Both the position numbers and the translations under genes were made by a program. Shown piece after piece: positions 5,603 through 13,530 of a stretch of 16,326 nt of DNA. This DNA comes from CAYYYP01 sp964475985 (GTDB lineage Bacteria > Bdellovibrionota > UBA1018 > CAYHWW01). Positions within the stretch are counted from its first letter, which is position 1; each line of letters opens with the position of its first letter. The notes below the pieces were generated by a model that was not told the origin of the DNA, ran no database searches, and was given only the letters and a program-made list of their open reading frames with translations. The DNA lies in contig CAYYYP010000059.1 in the NCBI GenBank assembly GCA_964475985.1, forward strand, positions 1 to 16,326, read 5' to 3'.

Positions 5603-7225
5603 ATGAAGTTTTTTAGTGTGATGATGCTTTTATCGCAGCTATTCGGCTCTGCTTTGCCCGCTTACGCTGTTGAAAAAAGCAAATACGATAGTTGGCTCGA
5701 CGCTTTGTTTGACATTGAAGGTGCGTTGGCGGCAACGCGAAGACGGTTTTCTTACTTAGTAAGTGGCGATGCTGGAAAAGTAGCGGAATGCCAACAGCTT
5801 CTGAATCGAGTGGCCGAGCTAGCCGGGGTACGGACTTCGTCTGATCAACGCCGGCTCGTTGCGATACCCAGTGCACCACAAGCGCCCCTACCGGCACCCT
5901 CACCGGTCAACCTTATGCCTGTTGACCCGCCCAACCAAAATAATGCCATATTAGGCGAGAGCTTTACCATGACGCCTGGTCCTCTGGATCTCAGGCTTGT
6001 ACGATGGCTACAGACGCCGTCAGACCGTGCAGCCCGCCGTCTCTATGAAGAGGCTGTCACTTCTCATCGGTGGACAGACCCTCGCGTGAAGGCCGAGATA
6101 ATGATTGGCACAGATTGGCGTCCGAGGGTGAGGGTCTCGGTGGCTCGGCCGTCACAGAATCAACCCAATGAATTGGAATGGACACCGTTATTCATTTCTA
6201 ATCTAGGCGGCATTGGCCCTTTGCTCGTCCCGCGCACCGACGCCGAATACTTTTTTGATCCCACAGGATTGGTATGGCGTATCGGAATCGAGGGATCTAG
6301 TGGTGTAAATAACTTAGTTTTATCTGGACTTGAAACCGAGGGCGCGTCCGAACAGCGTATGACAAATAGCCGCGTTCTCCAATCTACTGTTTTGCTTTCG
6401 GCTAGTGCAGACTCACTATTTGTGCGCGAATTGCTATCCGTCAGTCTATCAAGGGTTGATGCGCGACCGCGTGGCTTCATTGCTCAAAGTGAGGATGGTC
6501 AAAGTGTAATTTACCGGATCACACGCGGAGATGTTTCGGCGAGTCTGTATTTGACGTGGGATTCCGAAGCGCGACAATACCGTATGCAAGGATTTACCCA
6601 AAACACATCGGCTCCCCGCACCGACGTAAATTTAAACAACTTATATGGCGTCACCGGTGATCTGCTTTACTCTCAGTTAGGCTTACGCTCGTTGCCCGCA
6701 ATCCGAGATATGCGCGTGGCCGAGGATAGGATATTCCCTGAGCTCGAGCCTGTGGCTTACGCTCCTCGTGAAGCTACGGTCAGCATTTCTATCAATTCGC
6801 TATTAACTAAAATGTTGCGCTTATCTGCCCTAAATGCGACCAACGACACGCGACCACAGTATTTTGCGGACTTTTATGATGTCACCACTACGGGCACACA
6901 AAATGCAGTTTATCGGTCTGAACGAACCTCTGTAATGGCCCCCGCAAGCCCCCTCGCTACACTGCGTCGCCCGGTTATGGCCCATTCCAAACGTTTATTT
7001 GTGACTCTGCCAGAATACGACAGTGCCGGCACGCCAACGCGCCATGGTTCACTTAACGTTTATCGAGCCAACAACGGAACTTCGCGTATAGTACTTGTGC
7101 AGAGCCTCATGTTTAATCGTAACGATATGCCCTTAACTGCTATGTTCACAGACGATGATAATCGCTTTGTCGTTTTGATGGCGTCGGGTGAGGTGTATTT
7201 TTTTACTGTCGCCGATGAGCGTTGA
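5603..7225 (+). CDS. large secreted protein of unknown function
   Basis: A 540-residue exported protein. The ATG at 5603 is chosen because it begins a signal peptide (MKFFSVMMLLSQLFGSALPAYA, likely cut after residue 22). A TTG at 5543 would add 20 residues in front of it. There is a short helical segment with one Cys (about 25-75), a Pro-rich linker (about 87-112, APLPAPSPVNLMPVDPP), and then a long mixed, probably beta-rich region with many aromatic and Arg residues. The C-terminus (residues 509-540, PLTAMFTDDDNRFVVLM, ending VADER) is duplicated at 5325-5418. It has no recognisable catalytic motif and I do not know the family. The signal-helix-Pro linker-beta plan resembles the neighbouring Lcl_C-like proteins, so a surface or periplasmic role is likely. 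Confidence 0.8.
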   Translation: MKFFSVMMLLSQLFGSALPAYAVEKSKYDSWLDALFDIEGALAATRRRFSYLVSGDAGKVAECQQLLNRVAELAGVRTSSDQRRLVAIPSAPQAPLPAPSPVNLMPVDPPNQNNAILGESFTMTPGPLDLRLVRWLQTPSDRAARRLYEEAVTSHRWTDPRVKAEIMIGTDWRPRVRVSVARPSQNQPNELEWTPLFISNLGGIGPLLVPRTDAEYFFDPTGLVWRIGIEGSSGVNNLVLSGLETEGASEQRMTNSRVLQSTVLLSASADSLFVRELLSVSLSRVDARPRGFIAQSEDGQSVIYRITRGDVSASLYLTWDSEARQYRMQGFTQNTSAPRTDVNLNNLYGVTGDLLYSQLGLRSLPAIRDMRVAEDRIFPELEPVAYAPREATVSISINSLLTKMLRLSALNATNDTRPQYFADFYDVTTTGTQNAVYRSERTSVMAPASPLATLRRPVMAHSKRLFVTLPEYDSAGTPTRHGSLNVYRANNGTSRIVLVQSLMFNRNDMPLTAMFTDDDNRFVVLMASGEVYFFTVADER

Positions 7226-7588
7226 TGAATTGCGCGCAACTTGGGTTTGTTTATTGGTCTGTTAATTCGTATCGTTGTGATCGTTGTCACACGCTCTGTG
7301 GCAAAATATGCAATTATGTTCATTAAGCAATCTAATGTGTCCGCGGGCTGCCTTTTAGCCTTGCACCTTAAAAGCGTTGATTTCACAAAGTAAATCGCCC
7401 ACATTTACTAACCTTTCGTTTTGATCCTCGAAACTCGAGCTTTCAAAGGCGTTTATATTGCTTATAGCGGTCCCCGGAAAGGCAAAGGCCCCATGGGCGG
7501 CCTTCGGACGCCAGCCATTAGGTTTGAAATAGAGATTACACTTTATAAAAATTAAGCGTTTTTATTTCGAATTTAGACATTAAATACC
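7226..7588. other. gene-free stretch upstream of Lcl_C-like paralogue 2
   Basis: No convincing gene is present. It holds copy 2 of the upstream block (7315-7418) and an inverted repeat AAGGCC (7485-7490) with GGCCTT (7499-7504) around CCATGGGC. It leads into the promoter at 7589-7617. No clear terminator follows the gene ending at 7225. Confidence 0.5.
7315..7418 (-). repeat. conserved upstream block, copy 2
   Basis: The reverse complement of copy 1 (4571-4671). The identical 17-bp core is at 7385-7401. It lies about 226 bp before the start of the second Lcl_C-like gene, with the same orientation relative to that gene as copy 1 has to its own. A 5' regulatory region, a small RNA gene or a mobile repeat are all possible. 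Confidence 0.8.
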
Positions 7589-7617
7589 TTGATTACTAAA
7601 GTAAATTAGTTTAGTAT
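7589..7617 (+). promoter_or_regulatory. sigma-70-like promoter with an internal dyad
   Basis: TTGATT (7589-7594), a 17-bp spacer and TAGTAT (7612-7617) lie 26 bp before the Lcl_C-like gene. ACTAAA (7595-7600) and TTTAGT (7610-7615) form a perfect 6-bp inverted repeat filling the spacer, a possible operator. Confidence 0.55.
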
Positions 7618-7643
7618 AGGCCACTCTCCTCATGAGGTTATTT

Positions 7644-8336
7644 ATGAAGATTCATTTTAAAGTATTTATTATATTTTCTTTTGTTCTTGTAACCAGTGCA
7701 TCAGCTCAATTAGGTCGTAGGTCTAGTTGCAATACTATTGATCAGTGCACCAGGGAAATCGATAATGCCCAAGCAGCGATTTTGGCGGCACAGGCCAGGT
7801 TACAAATCCTTCGGCAGGCTGAAGCAATACGTAGATCAACTCCCGTTTTGAGTGATGTCGTAATTTCGGGTTCACAAACACGGGAGTATTGCCCTGATGC
7901 CAGTAACGGAGAGGTCTGTTATATGCCTTTGAATACTATTACATTAGGAGGACGGACCATCCGAGGAGCCAATGAGTATTGTGCCCAACGAGGAGATCAT
8001 CTTCCTTATATTAGAGAGCTGGTGCAATCTATGAACCCAGCCGCAATTCGTGACACATTTGAGAGAGGGCGCACGACAAGGATTTATGATGAAGCGGGAA
8101 ATGTGGACTTCTATTATTTCGAAGATACAGGATCCTATATTAGGCCCATTGGAAATTTAGGGGAAAATCGGTTTTGGTCCTCGTCTCGAGTCAGTTCAGA
8201 TCCGGATAGGAATTATATCTTCGATAGTGTTGGTCACGGCAATGATCCTGGTTCCATTTATTCCTTGGATCGTGAAGGCGCCAATGGGTTTGCTGCAGTG
8301 CGCTGTGCCACGGGCTCTATTCCTCGGCCAAACTAA
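7644..8336 (+). CDS. secreted Lcl_C/DUF1566-like protein, paralogue 2
   Basis: A 230-residue exported protein. The ATG at 7644 is preferred because GAGG (7634-7637) sits about six bases before it; an ATG at 7632 in the same frame would add four residues. The signal peptide MKIHFKVFIIFSFVLVTSASA is likely cut after residue 21. Residues 35-65 form an Ala/Gln-rich helix, possibly a coiled coil. The C-terminal domain has ANEYCAQRGDHLPYIRELVQ (109-128), RFWSSS (176-181) and AAVRC (217-221), matching the protein at 3634-4302 and the Lcl_C/DUF1566 pattern. Conserved cysteines such as Cys113 and Cys221 may pair. The gene is more AT-rich than its neighbours. The trypsin-like gene starts 93 bp downstream on the same strand. 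Confidence 0.85.
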   Translation: MKIHFKVFIIFSFVLVTSASAQLGRRSSCNTIDQCTREIDNAQAAILAAQARLQILRQAEAIRRSTPVLSDVVISGSQTREYCPDASNGEVCYMPLNTITLGGRTIRGANEYCAQRGDHLPYIRELVQSMNPAAIRDTFERGRTTRIYDEAGNVDFYYFEDTGSYIRPIGNLGENRFWSSSRVSSDPDRNYIFDSVGHGNDPGSIYSLDREGANGFAAVRCATGSIPRPN

Positions 8337-8429
8337 TTTCCTGTCTGCAACCGTCTAATGGGCGCGTAAGACAAATTAATAAGTGGAGATTATTTGTAAA
8401 CATTATTAGTTGATAACGAGCAGGCAATT

Positions 8430-10145
8430 ATGGTAAAATGCACGTCGCTTATGATGAAACTACTCGCTGGCCTTACCTTTACCCTGTCTATAACAATCTT
8501 ATCTTTGGGCTGTACCGAAACTGTAGGACAATCTCAGACCCCACAAGATCAAGTGTTAGGCCCCCTACTGGCACCTGTTACTATACCTCCAGCACCAACG
8601 GTTTTGGACGAAGAAGATCAACAACGAAGTGCTACAGAAGCGGCCCTTGAAACAATGTCAGTATATTGTAACGAAGCCAGCTGTCCTGAATCGATCGGCA
8701 TGCTGGGAACCATTACTCGCGTGCAGCCAAGTGACGCCCTAGCTCTAGGCCGCTGCACCGCCTTTCTTGTTTCGCCTAACACCATTGCAACCAACGCCCA
8801 TTGTATTCCAGTGAGTGTATTACTTGACCCACAGACCTGCGGTCAAAACATTGGTTTTTACCTACCTCCCATGGGTTCAAAGCCTGAGCACCGCGTGCGT
8901 TGTAAACGGGTTCTATTTCAACAGAGAGGCGCCTCTCCAGCATCGATGAATTCTACAGAAGACATCGCCTTTTTAGAATTAGAACGATCTATCGATGACC
9001 GCACGCCCTATACGTTATCCTCTGAAGGCATACCAGATAGTTATGGCAGTATTGGAGAAGGAAATCATACTGCCTATAAAATTGTTTCTATTGACCCTCA
9101 AGGCGTTAATTCTGGACAATTTCATACTCGGGTATGTGGTGCTATCAGTAATGTTATTCTAGTAACTCCCAACACACCTACGTCGGTTGTAAGGGTTATG
9201 GCACCTTGTAATGTCAACCCGGGCAACTCTGGGTCCCCTGTATTCAATGGCAGCGGTCAACCCGTGGCTATCCTTTTTGCGGGCAATTCTAGCTACCAAG
9301 AACTAACCGGGCTTCCCGAGGCATTTGCCCAATTAGACGAAGTGGGGGTGGTGCACCCTCCCATCAGGGAGATTGAAAATTTAACCATGGCGACGTCGTT
9401 TCGATGTTTAAGTCATAATATCGACGGCACTGCACGCACCGCTCCCGCAGATTGTTTTTTGAGCGAAGAAAATCTCAGCTTCGATCGCTCCTTACAAAAT
9501 GCACCAACACAGGCCGATAGGCGTAGAATTTTATCTGAGTCCATGGTGCAGGAATTTCGATCGAAGTGGCGCGGGTATCATCCGGACTTTTTAGAGTTGC
9601 GACGCTCGATGCCCCAGCCGTTTCATTGGAAGTTTCATTATATCCCCAACACATTGGGGTATAGCGGTAGCATTTATATGGTGCCTGCGTGCATCAAACC
9701 ACAAAATCAATGGTTGTCTACTTTTCAAAATCAAACTGGAATTGTTGAGCACCCCTTGTCTTTGGTAATTCATAATCTTGCGGTCACTATTAATACACGG
9801 CTCCAGATTTTATTAGGAATGATGCCCATTGGCCGTTTAGCAACGAAAGTGATTTTCTCTGCCCAAGAAATTCAAAATAGTTCCGGTACCGGAAGAGTGA
9901 GGATTATTGCTGATGATGTACTAACCCTCTCACGCGCAGGGTTTTTCTCCTTTGAGTCACCAATTATGAGCCATGTCATTCAAACGTTGCCCACCACCGC
10001 ACTAACTGGCAATTACGTCGCCGAACTTTTTAATCAAGAGCTAGCACCTTGCACCCAAGAGCAACTAAACGACGACTTGATGATTGAAGTGGATGCAACC
10101 CGGGTTCGGGTTGCAGATCCTTTCAATGACCGCGTGACTCAGTAG
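8430..10145 (+). CDS. trypsin-like serine protease, putative lipoprotein
   Basis: A 571-residue exported protease. The N-terminus MVKCTSLMMKLLAGLTFTLS followed by ITILSLGC resembles a lipoprotein signal with Cys28 as anchor, although the box (S-L-G-C) is not ideal. A Pro-rich linker follows (about 45-60). The chymotrypsin-fold domain shows the triad: His124 in TNAHC, Asp178 in TEDIAFLEL and Ser267 in NPGNSGSP. The GNSGSP form is typical of V8/Glu-specific and related bacterial trypsin-like proteases. Residues from about 300 to 571 form an additional domain I do not recognise, with cysteines at both ends. It probably acts in the periplasm or at the cell surface. A weak GAGCAGG site precedes the start. 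Prey or host protein degradation is only a guess. Confidence 0.85.
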   Translation: MVKCTSLMMKLLAGLTFTLSITILSLGCTETVGQSQTPQDQVLGPLLAPVTIPPAPTVLDEEDQQRSATEAALETMSVYCNEASCPESIGMLGTITRVQPSDALALGRCTAFLVSPNTIATNAHCIPVSVLLDPQTCGQNIGFYLPPMGSKPEHRVRCKRVLFQQRGASPASMNSTEDIAFLELERSIDDRTPYTLSSEGIPDSYGSIGEGNHTAYKIVSIDPQGVNSGQFHTRVCGAISNVILVTPNTPTSVVRVMAPCNVNPGNSGSPVFNGSGQPVAILFAGNSSYQELTGLPEAFAQLDEVGVVHPPIREIENLTMATSFRCLSHNIDGTARTAPADCFLSEENLSFDRSLQNAPTQADRRRILSESMVQEFRSKWRGYHPDFLELRRSMPQPFHWKFHYIPNTLGYSGSIYMVPACIKPQNQWLSTFQNQTGIVEHPLSLVIHNLAVTINTRLQILLGMMPIGRLATKVIFSAQEIQNSSGTGRVRIIADDVLTLSRAGFFSFESPIMSHVIQTLPTTALTGNYVAELFNQELAPCTQEQLNDDLMIEVDATRVRVADPFNDRVTQ

Positions 10146-10533
10146 TCATAACGTCCCCGCAAAATGGGGAACTTTACGGTTTGGATCACCCCCGAGTCTT
10201 CCAGGATTATGGAAGGATCAAAATATAATAAAGCTAATTAATAGCCACAGCGCTATCAAACCCGCAGACCAAGGCGTCGAAGCCTTTGCGTGGGCATCGA
10301 TTGGTACATCTAGCTTGGACTGATAAATTATAGTAGCGATCTTCAAATATCTTGTACTCGGAAATAACTAGCTTTCGGCGCTCTCGGCACCCACTGAAGC
10401 TCAGGCCGATATAGGCGTAATAGGGCGGACACAAAACTCCTCTTGTGCCTTGATGAGTTCGCCTTTCAAGGTCCACTCCAAAAGCCACTGAAACTCTATC
10501 TTCACGAGAAAGCCCCGAAAGAAGTTCGGCACG
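10146..10533. other. intergenic stretch with two small hairpins and a doubtful small gene
   Basis: GTCCCC/GGGGAAC (10153-10171) and CTTCC/GGAAG (10199-10215) form small hairpins after the protease gene. The first is followed by only ACTTTA, so termination is doubtful. The only candidate gene is the minus-strand frame at 10234-10488. No clear terminator for the histidine kinase was found. Confidence 0.4.
10234..10488 (-). CDS. possible small Cys-containing protein or gene remnant
   Basis: This minus-strand frame of 84 codons starts at GTG without a good ribosome binding site. From about residue 20 it reads like real protein (CPPYYAYIGLSFSGC, then QARCTNRCPRKGFDALVCG), with five regularly spaced cysteines as in small disulfide-bonded secreted proteins. 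The first 15-20 residues look random and no signal peptide is present, so it may be the C-terminal remnant of a secreted protein. It follows the kinase gene on the same strand with a 45-bp gap. I do not recognise a family. Confidence 0.35.
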   Translation of the reverse strand: MAFGVDLERRTHQGTRGVLCPPYYAYIGLSFSGCRERRKLVISEYKIFEDRYYNLSVQARCTNRCPRKGFDALVCGFDSAVAIN

Positions 10534-11772
10534 TTATCCCTTTTGAAAATGCAAAATAACCACGGCTCCCATACCCTGCCCATGGCTAAGGATTTCCATG
10601 CTCCCTCCCATGGCTTTTAGGACCTGCGATGCGTGCCACAGGCCGAGGCCCGATCCTTGTTTCTTACCAAAAGAGGCAAATGGCTTGACCAGTCTTTGTT
10701 TCAAGTCGTCTGAGATACCGATACCCCAGTCTGAAATTTTTATAGAAACTCCGCTTTGATTCTCATTATCAAAGGCCTCAATTAAGACCCGCGGCGATGA
10801 CGCTTCGACGGCGTTATCGATTAAATTAATCAGTACCCTCTCCAGTGCTATAGCGTCGGCATGTGCAAGCAAATCCTTCGGTGCAGCGACTTCGATTTGT
10901 ATGTGACGATGCCGGACTTGCGCCTCAGCGACGGCGCGGTCGATGGTATCGCCCAATATTATTGACTCAACCTGAACTCGCAGAGAGCCAGAAAATTCCT
11001 TCATGTCATCGATCATGGCTTTTACTCTGTTTGATGCATTTCGAGCGGCATCTTGCAGATCGACATTTCCGCTTTTATCATCCAAGGCCACTCGAAGAAC
11101 TCGCAGGGGATTGACGACGTCGTGCTGGAATTGAGCTGCTACTGCCCCGATGGCGGCGAACCTTGCACTCGCTGCAACGCTTTCTCGGTATTCTTCGATG
11201 CTTTGCTTCTGATGGGCCAATGCCTTCAAGAGAGCATTCAATGACATCGATGCCACAATGTCTTCCTTGCCCATAGCTTGGCCAATTTTGACCAATGAGT
11301 CACGGATGGAGCCTTTCACCGTGCGGATGAATAGAAATAAAATGATGCCGATGAGTATGACTCCTATCGCCATTAAAATCTGAATTTTTTGCTGCATGGC
11401 GTTTTTAAACGATCGCCATGGCCCATCCACGCGGCACAACCGCAAGTTCCATTCGCCATCAATTGCCGATGATGCGGCGCACTCATTAGAAACGAATTGT
11501 TCCCTTGAGCTGAAAAGAACATTTTTTTTGCTGTCGAGGATTTGCACCACAAGATTTCTGGATTCGATGCCGAACGATTCGCTTAGCCGCCGAAATTCGC
11601 CTGCAGCTATCTCTGTCTTGAATTTCACGGAGGCCAACTCCGCCTGCGTCGCCAGCGCATGAAGTTCCGACTCCCGAACCGACCTGTCAAAATAGACACT
11701 GATGCCAAGCAGCACCCCGAGAACGATGATCAGGATGGAGTATAGATATTTCAGGTGACTAAGGCCAAGCAT
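10534..11772 (-). CDS. membrane sensor histidine kinase
   Basis: A 412-residue sensor kinase. The N-terminus has a membrane segment at about 9-27, a periplasmic sensor of about 100 residues, and a second membrane segment at about 129-150. A linker helix with an EEYRESVAASARFAAIGA stretch leads to the H-box QHDVVNPL, with His217 as the phosphorylated residue. The ATP-binding domain has N-box LINLIDNAVEAS (Asn316, Asn320), G1 DWGIGI (348-353) and G2 GSGLGLW (373-379). The domain plan suits an NtrB/AtoS-like partner of an NtrC-type regulator; the only regulator here is at 14678. The gene is divergent from the small peptide gene with 102 bp between. The ATG has only a weak GGAAAA site. The periplasmic part could sense the peptide product or the binding protein, which is inference. 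Confidence 0.95.
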   Translation of the reverse strand: MLGLSHLKYLYSILIIVLGVLLGISVYFDRSVRESELHALATQAELASVKFKTEIAAGEFRRLSESFGIESRNLVVQILDSKKNVLFSSREQFVSNECAASSAIDGEWNLRLCRVDGPWRSFKNAMQQKIQILMAIGVILIGIILFLFIRTVKGSIRDSLVKIGQAMGKEDIVASMSLNALLKALAHQKQSIEEYRESVAASARFAAIGAVAAQFQHDVVNPLRVLRVALDDKSGNVDLQDAARNASNRVKAMIDDMKEFSGSLRVQVESIILGDTIDRAVAEAQVRHRHIQIEVAAPKDLLAHADAIALERVLINLIDNAVEASSPRVLIEAFDNENQSGVSIKISDWGIGISDDLKQRLVKPFASFGKKQGSGLGLWHASQVLKAMGGSMEILSHGQGMGAVVILHFQKG

Positions 11773-11815
11773 GATGTTTTCCGATTGTAAAAATGCGAAC
11801 TCTTTATAGTCATTA

Positions 11816-11844
11816 TTGACTTGTAAACTTAAATGGTTTATAAG
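11816..11844 (+). promoter_or_regulatory. promoter and dyad operator of the peptide-YcaO operon
   Basis: TTGACT (11816-11821), a 17-bp spacer and TATAAG (11839-11844) make a near-consensus sigma-70 promoter. Inside lies the dyad TAAAC (11824-11828)-N7-GTTTA (11836-11840), overlapping the -10. The same arrangement is found before the response regulator at 14621-14649. No GG-N10-GC sigma-54 pattern is visible here. Confidence 0.65.
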
Positions 11845-11874
11845 CCTTTTCGAATTTAATTTAAAGGAGTTTTT

Positions 11875-12045
11875 ATGATTAAAGTATTAACGATTTTGTG
11901 CGCTATCGCTGTTTCGGCCCTTAGTTTTGCTGATAAAGTTTTTTCCGGATCCAAAGTGACTAAAACTGAAATATCTGGGAAAACCATAGCCGGAAACTGC
12001 GGCATCGGCGGAGTTGGCGGCAGGGGCAAGGGCGGCAACGTTTAA
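11875..12045 (+). CDS. putative RiPP precursor: leader with Sec-like signal and Gly-rich Cys-containing tail
   Basis: A 56-residue peptide. AAAGGAG (11863-11869) lies five bases before the ATG. Residues 1-19 (MIKVLTILCAIAVSALSFA) look like a Sec signal peptide with an AxxA-type cleavage region. Residues 20-38 are polar with Ser, Thr and Lys. Residues 40-56 (GNCGIGGVGGRGKGGNV) are nine glycines with one Cys, a composition like Gly-rich azole-containing peptides such as microcin B17, and quite unlike a normal secreted protein. The YcaO gene in the same operon makes it the likely substrate, with Cys42 and the Thr/Ser residues as possible ring-forming sites. A 5' Sec-type leader on a YcaO substrate is unusual. 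A simple secreted Gly-rich peptide is the alternative. Confidence 0.65.
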   Translation: MIKVLTILCAIAVSALSFADKVFSGSKVTKTEISGKTIAGNCGIGGVGGRGKGGNV

Positions 12046-12063
12046 GCCTGAACATTAACAAAC

Positions 12064-13530
12064 GTGGGCAAAATAATTGTTCACCTCACCACTTTACTGT
12101 TAACCTTGGTGGTTATGGCTAGCGGTCAGGAAATACAAAAGCGAGGTTCTGGCATTTCTGTTCGGATGGGTGAATTCGCTGCCATCAAGGACGGGCCAGA
12201 CCTCGCTGCTCTTAAGCTTATAAGTCAGTACTATTTGGCAGAGAACCTCGGGTTGCCAGCTCTTACGGACTGGTTTCCGGGGAAAATATCCCCAGGATTT
12301 GTTGCGTCGTGGCAATTTAAGGGGAAGCGAACGCTTCATTTGACCCTGAAAACCGACTTGAAATGGAGCAATGGCACCCCCATCACTGTAGCTGAGATGG
12401 TCGCAAATTTTCGCGGAGCCAAGAAAAACGGCCGCTATCATTTGCCTTCTTTTGAGTTTCTTAAAAGCGTAAACGTCGATGGAAATGTAGTGACCCTGAA
12501 ATTCACAAAGAATGTTCCGGGAATTCTTGAGGAACTTTGCCGCGCCGACGGCGTCTTGGCATCAGGTGATTGGCGCAAGACAAGCGGGCCTTATTTCGTC
12601 AAAAAATTTGCGGACGACAAACTTGTATTGATGAGAAATCCGCATTTTCCGGTAGAGCTTTTGGACGGTGCTGAGCCACCGGAGGAAGTGACCATATTGG
12701 CGGCCAACGTCGATCGGGTCCCTGAACTTTTCCGCGAGAAAAAGCTGCATGTCGCCATGAATATTCAGGTAGCGGCGCTTCCACCGCATGACCAATGGGC
12801 AGCAGCAGGCAGTGTTCCCTATTGGGGTGCAACGATTGTTGTTCATTACCTTAGAATTTCTGAACGCCTACCGCTGGGTGCCAGACAAGCCGTGGCGAAA
12901 GCTTTTATTGCCGTGAAGAACGACCTTGTTCTCAATGAGCATCTTCACAAGCATGACCAGATGATCCCGCTGGGGTATCCTGGAGTCCTTTCTGAAAAGG
13001 ATTTGCCCAAGCTGAAGATTCCCAAAAAGTTAAACTGTGCGACCAAGCTGCCTGTGAAAATTGAATATTGGGATGGCTTCGAAGCAATCCCCATGAAATC
13101 CGGCCGAAAGTTATCGCAGATTTTGCGCGATGAGCTTTCAACATCCGGATGCAAATTTGAAGTTCATGCGCTGGACGCTGCGGCCCACGGCAAGATGATC
13201 GTCAAAGACGAATTCGATGTCGTTATGGATGGGTTTGTCGGTAATGCTCGGCATGTCGATGGCTCTTGGAGCTTTTTGGAAAAAGCCCGTCCCAAGATCA
13301 TCAGCAATGCCGCGACTCTTCGCCTTTTGAACAAGGCCCGTCATACTGAGGGTGAGAAAGCGCAAGCGAAGCTTTACAAAGACGTCCATAGATCTGCACT
13401 GACGTCGTTTGACGTAGTTCCGCTTTTTGTAAGCTCGCGGGCCCTATTTCATGATCCAAGCTTGGATCTTTCAAAGATTGACCCACTTGATCTTCGAATG
13501 CGGTTTTGGATGATCCAAGGGAAGAAGTGA
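12064..13530 (+). CDS. periplasmic peptide-binding protein (OppA/DppA type, SBP_bac_5)
   Basis: A 488-residue solute-binding protein. It starts at GTG, because a stop at 12049-12051 closes the frame and the next ATG lies inside the signal. No good ribosome binding site is seen, so translation may be coupled to the peptide gene 18 bp upstream. The signal peptide spans about residues 1-21 (MGKIIVHLTTLLLTLVVMAS) with no lipobox. The family signature appears as LKWSNGTPITVAEMVANF (99-116), and the later landmark SGPYFVKKF...VLMRNPHF (174-195) is clear. This family binds oligopeptides and similar ligands in the periplasm for ABC importers, but no permease or ATPase is encoded here. In this operon it may capture, present or carry the modified peptide. 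The stop codon is directly followed by the YcaO ATG. Confidence 0.9.
   Translation: MGKIIVHLTTLLLTLVVMASGQEIQKRGSGISVRMGEFAAIKDGPDLAALKLISQYYLAENLGLPALTDWFPGKISPGFVASWQFKGKRTLHLTLKTDLKWSNGTPITVAEMVANFRGAKKNGRYHLPSFEFLKSVNVDGNVVTLKFTKNVPGILEELCRADGVLASGDWRKTSGPYFVKKFADDKLVLMRNPHFPVELLDGAEPPEEVTILAANVDRVPELFREKKLHVAMNIQVAALPPHDQWAAAGSVPYWGATIVVHYLRISERLPLGARQAVAKAFIAVKNDLVLNEHLHKHDQMIPLGYPGVLSEKDLPKLKIPKKLNCATKLPVKIEYWDGFEAIPMKSGRKLSQILRDELSTSGCKFEVHALDAAAHGKMIVKDEFDVVMDGFVGNARHVDGSWSFLEKARPKIISNAATLRLLNKARHTEGEKAQAKLYKDVHRSALTSFDVVPLFVSSRALFHDPSLDLSKIDPLDLRMRFWMIQGKK

Noticed and set aside
7060..7404. Minus-strand frame of 114 codons
   Set aside because: It overlaps the end of the secreted-protein gene and the conserved block. 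The matching block at 4571 does not keep this reading frame.
10401..10583. Minus-strand frame of 60 codons (begins MGRVWEPWLF)
   Set aside because: It overlaps the end of the histidine kinase in another frame and has no ribosome binding site or domain.
11773..11874. Sigma-54 promoter for the peptide operon
   Set aside because: No GG-N10-GC spacing was found in this interval; a near-consensus sigma-70 promoter is present instead.
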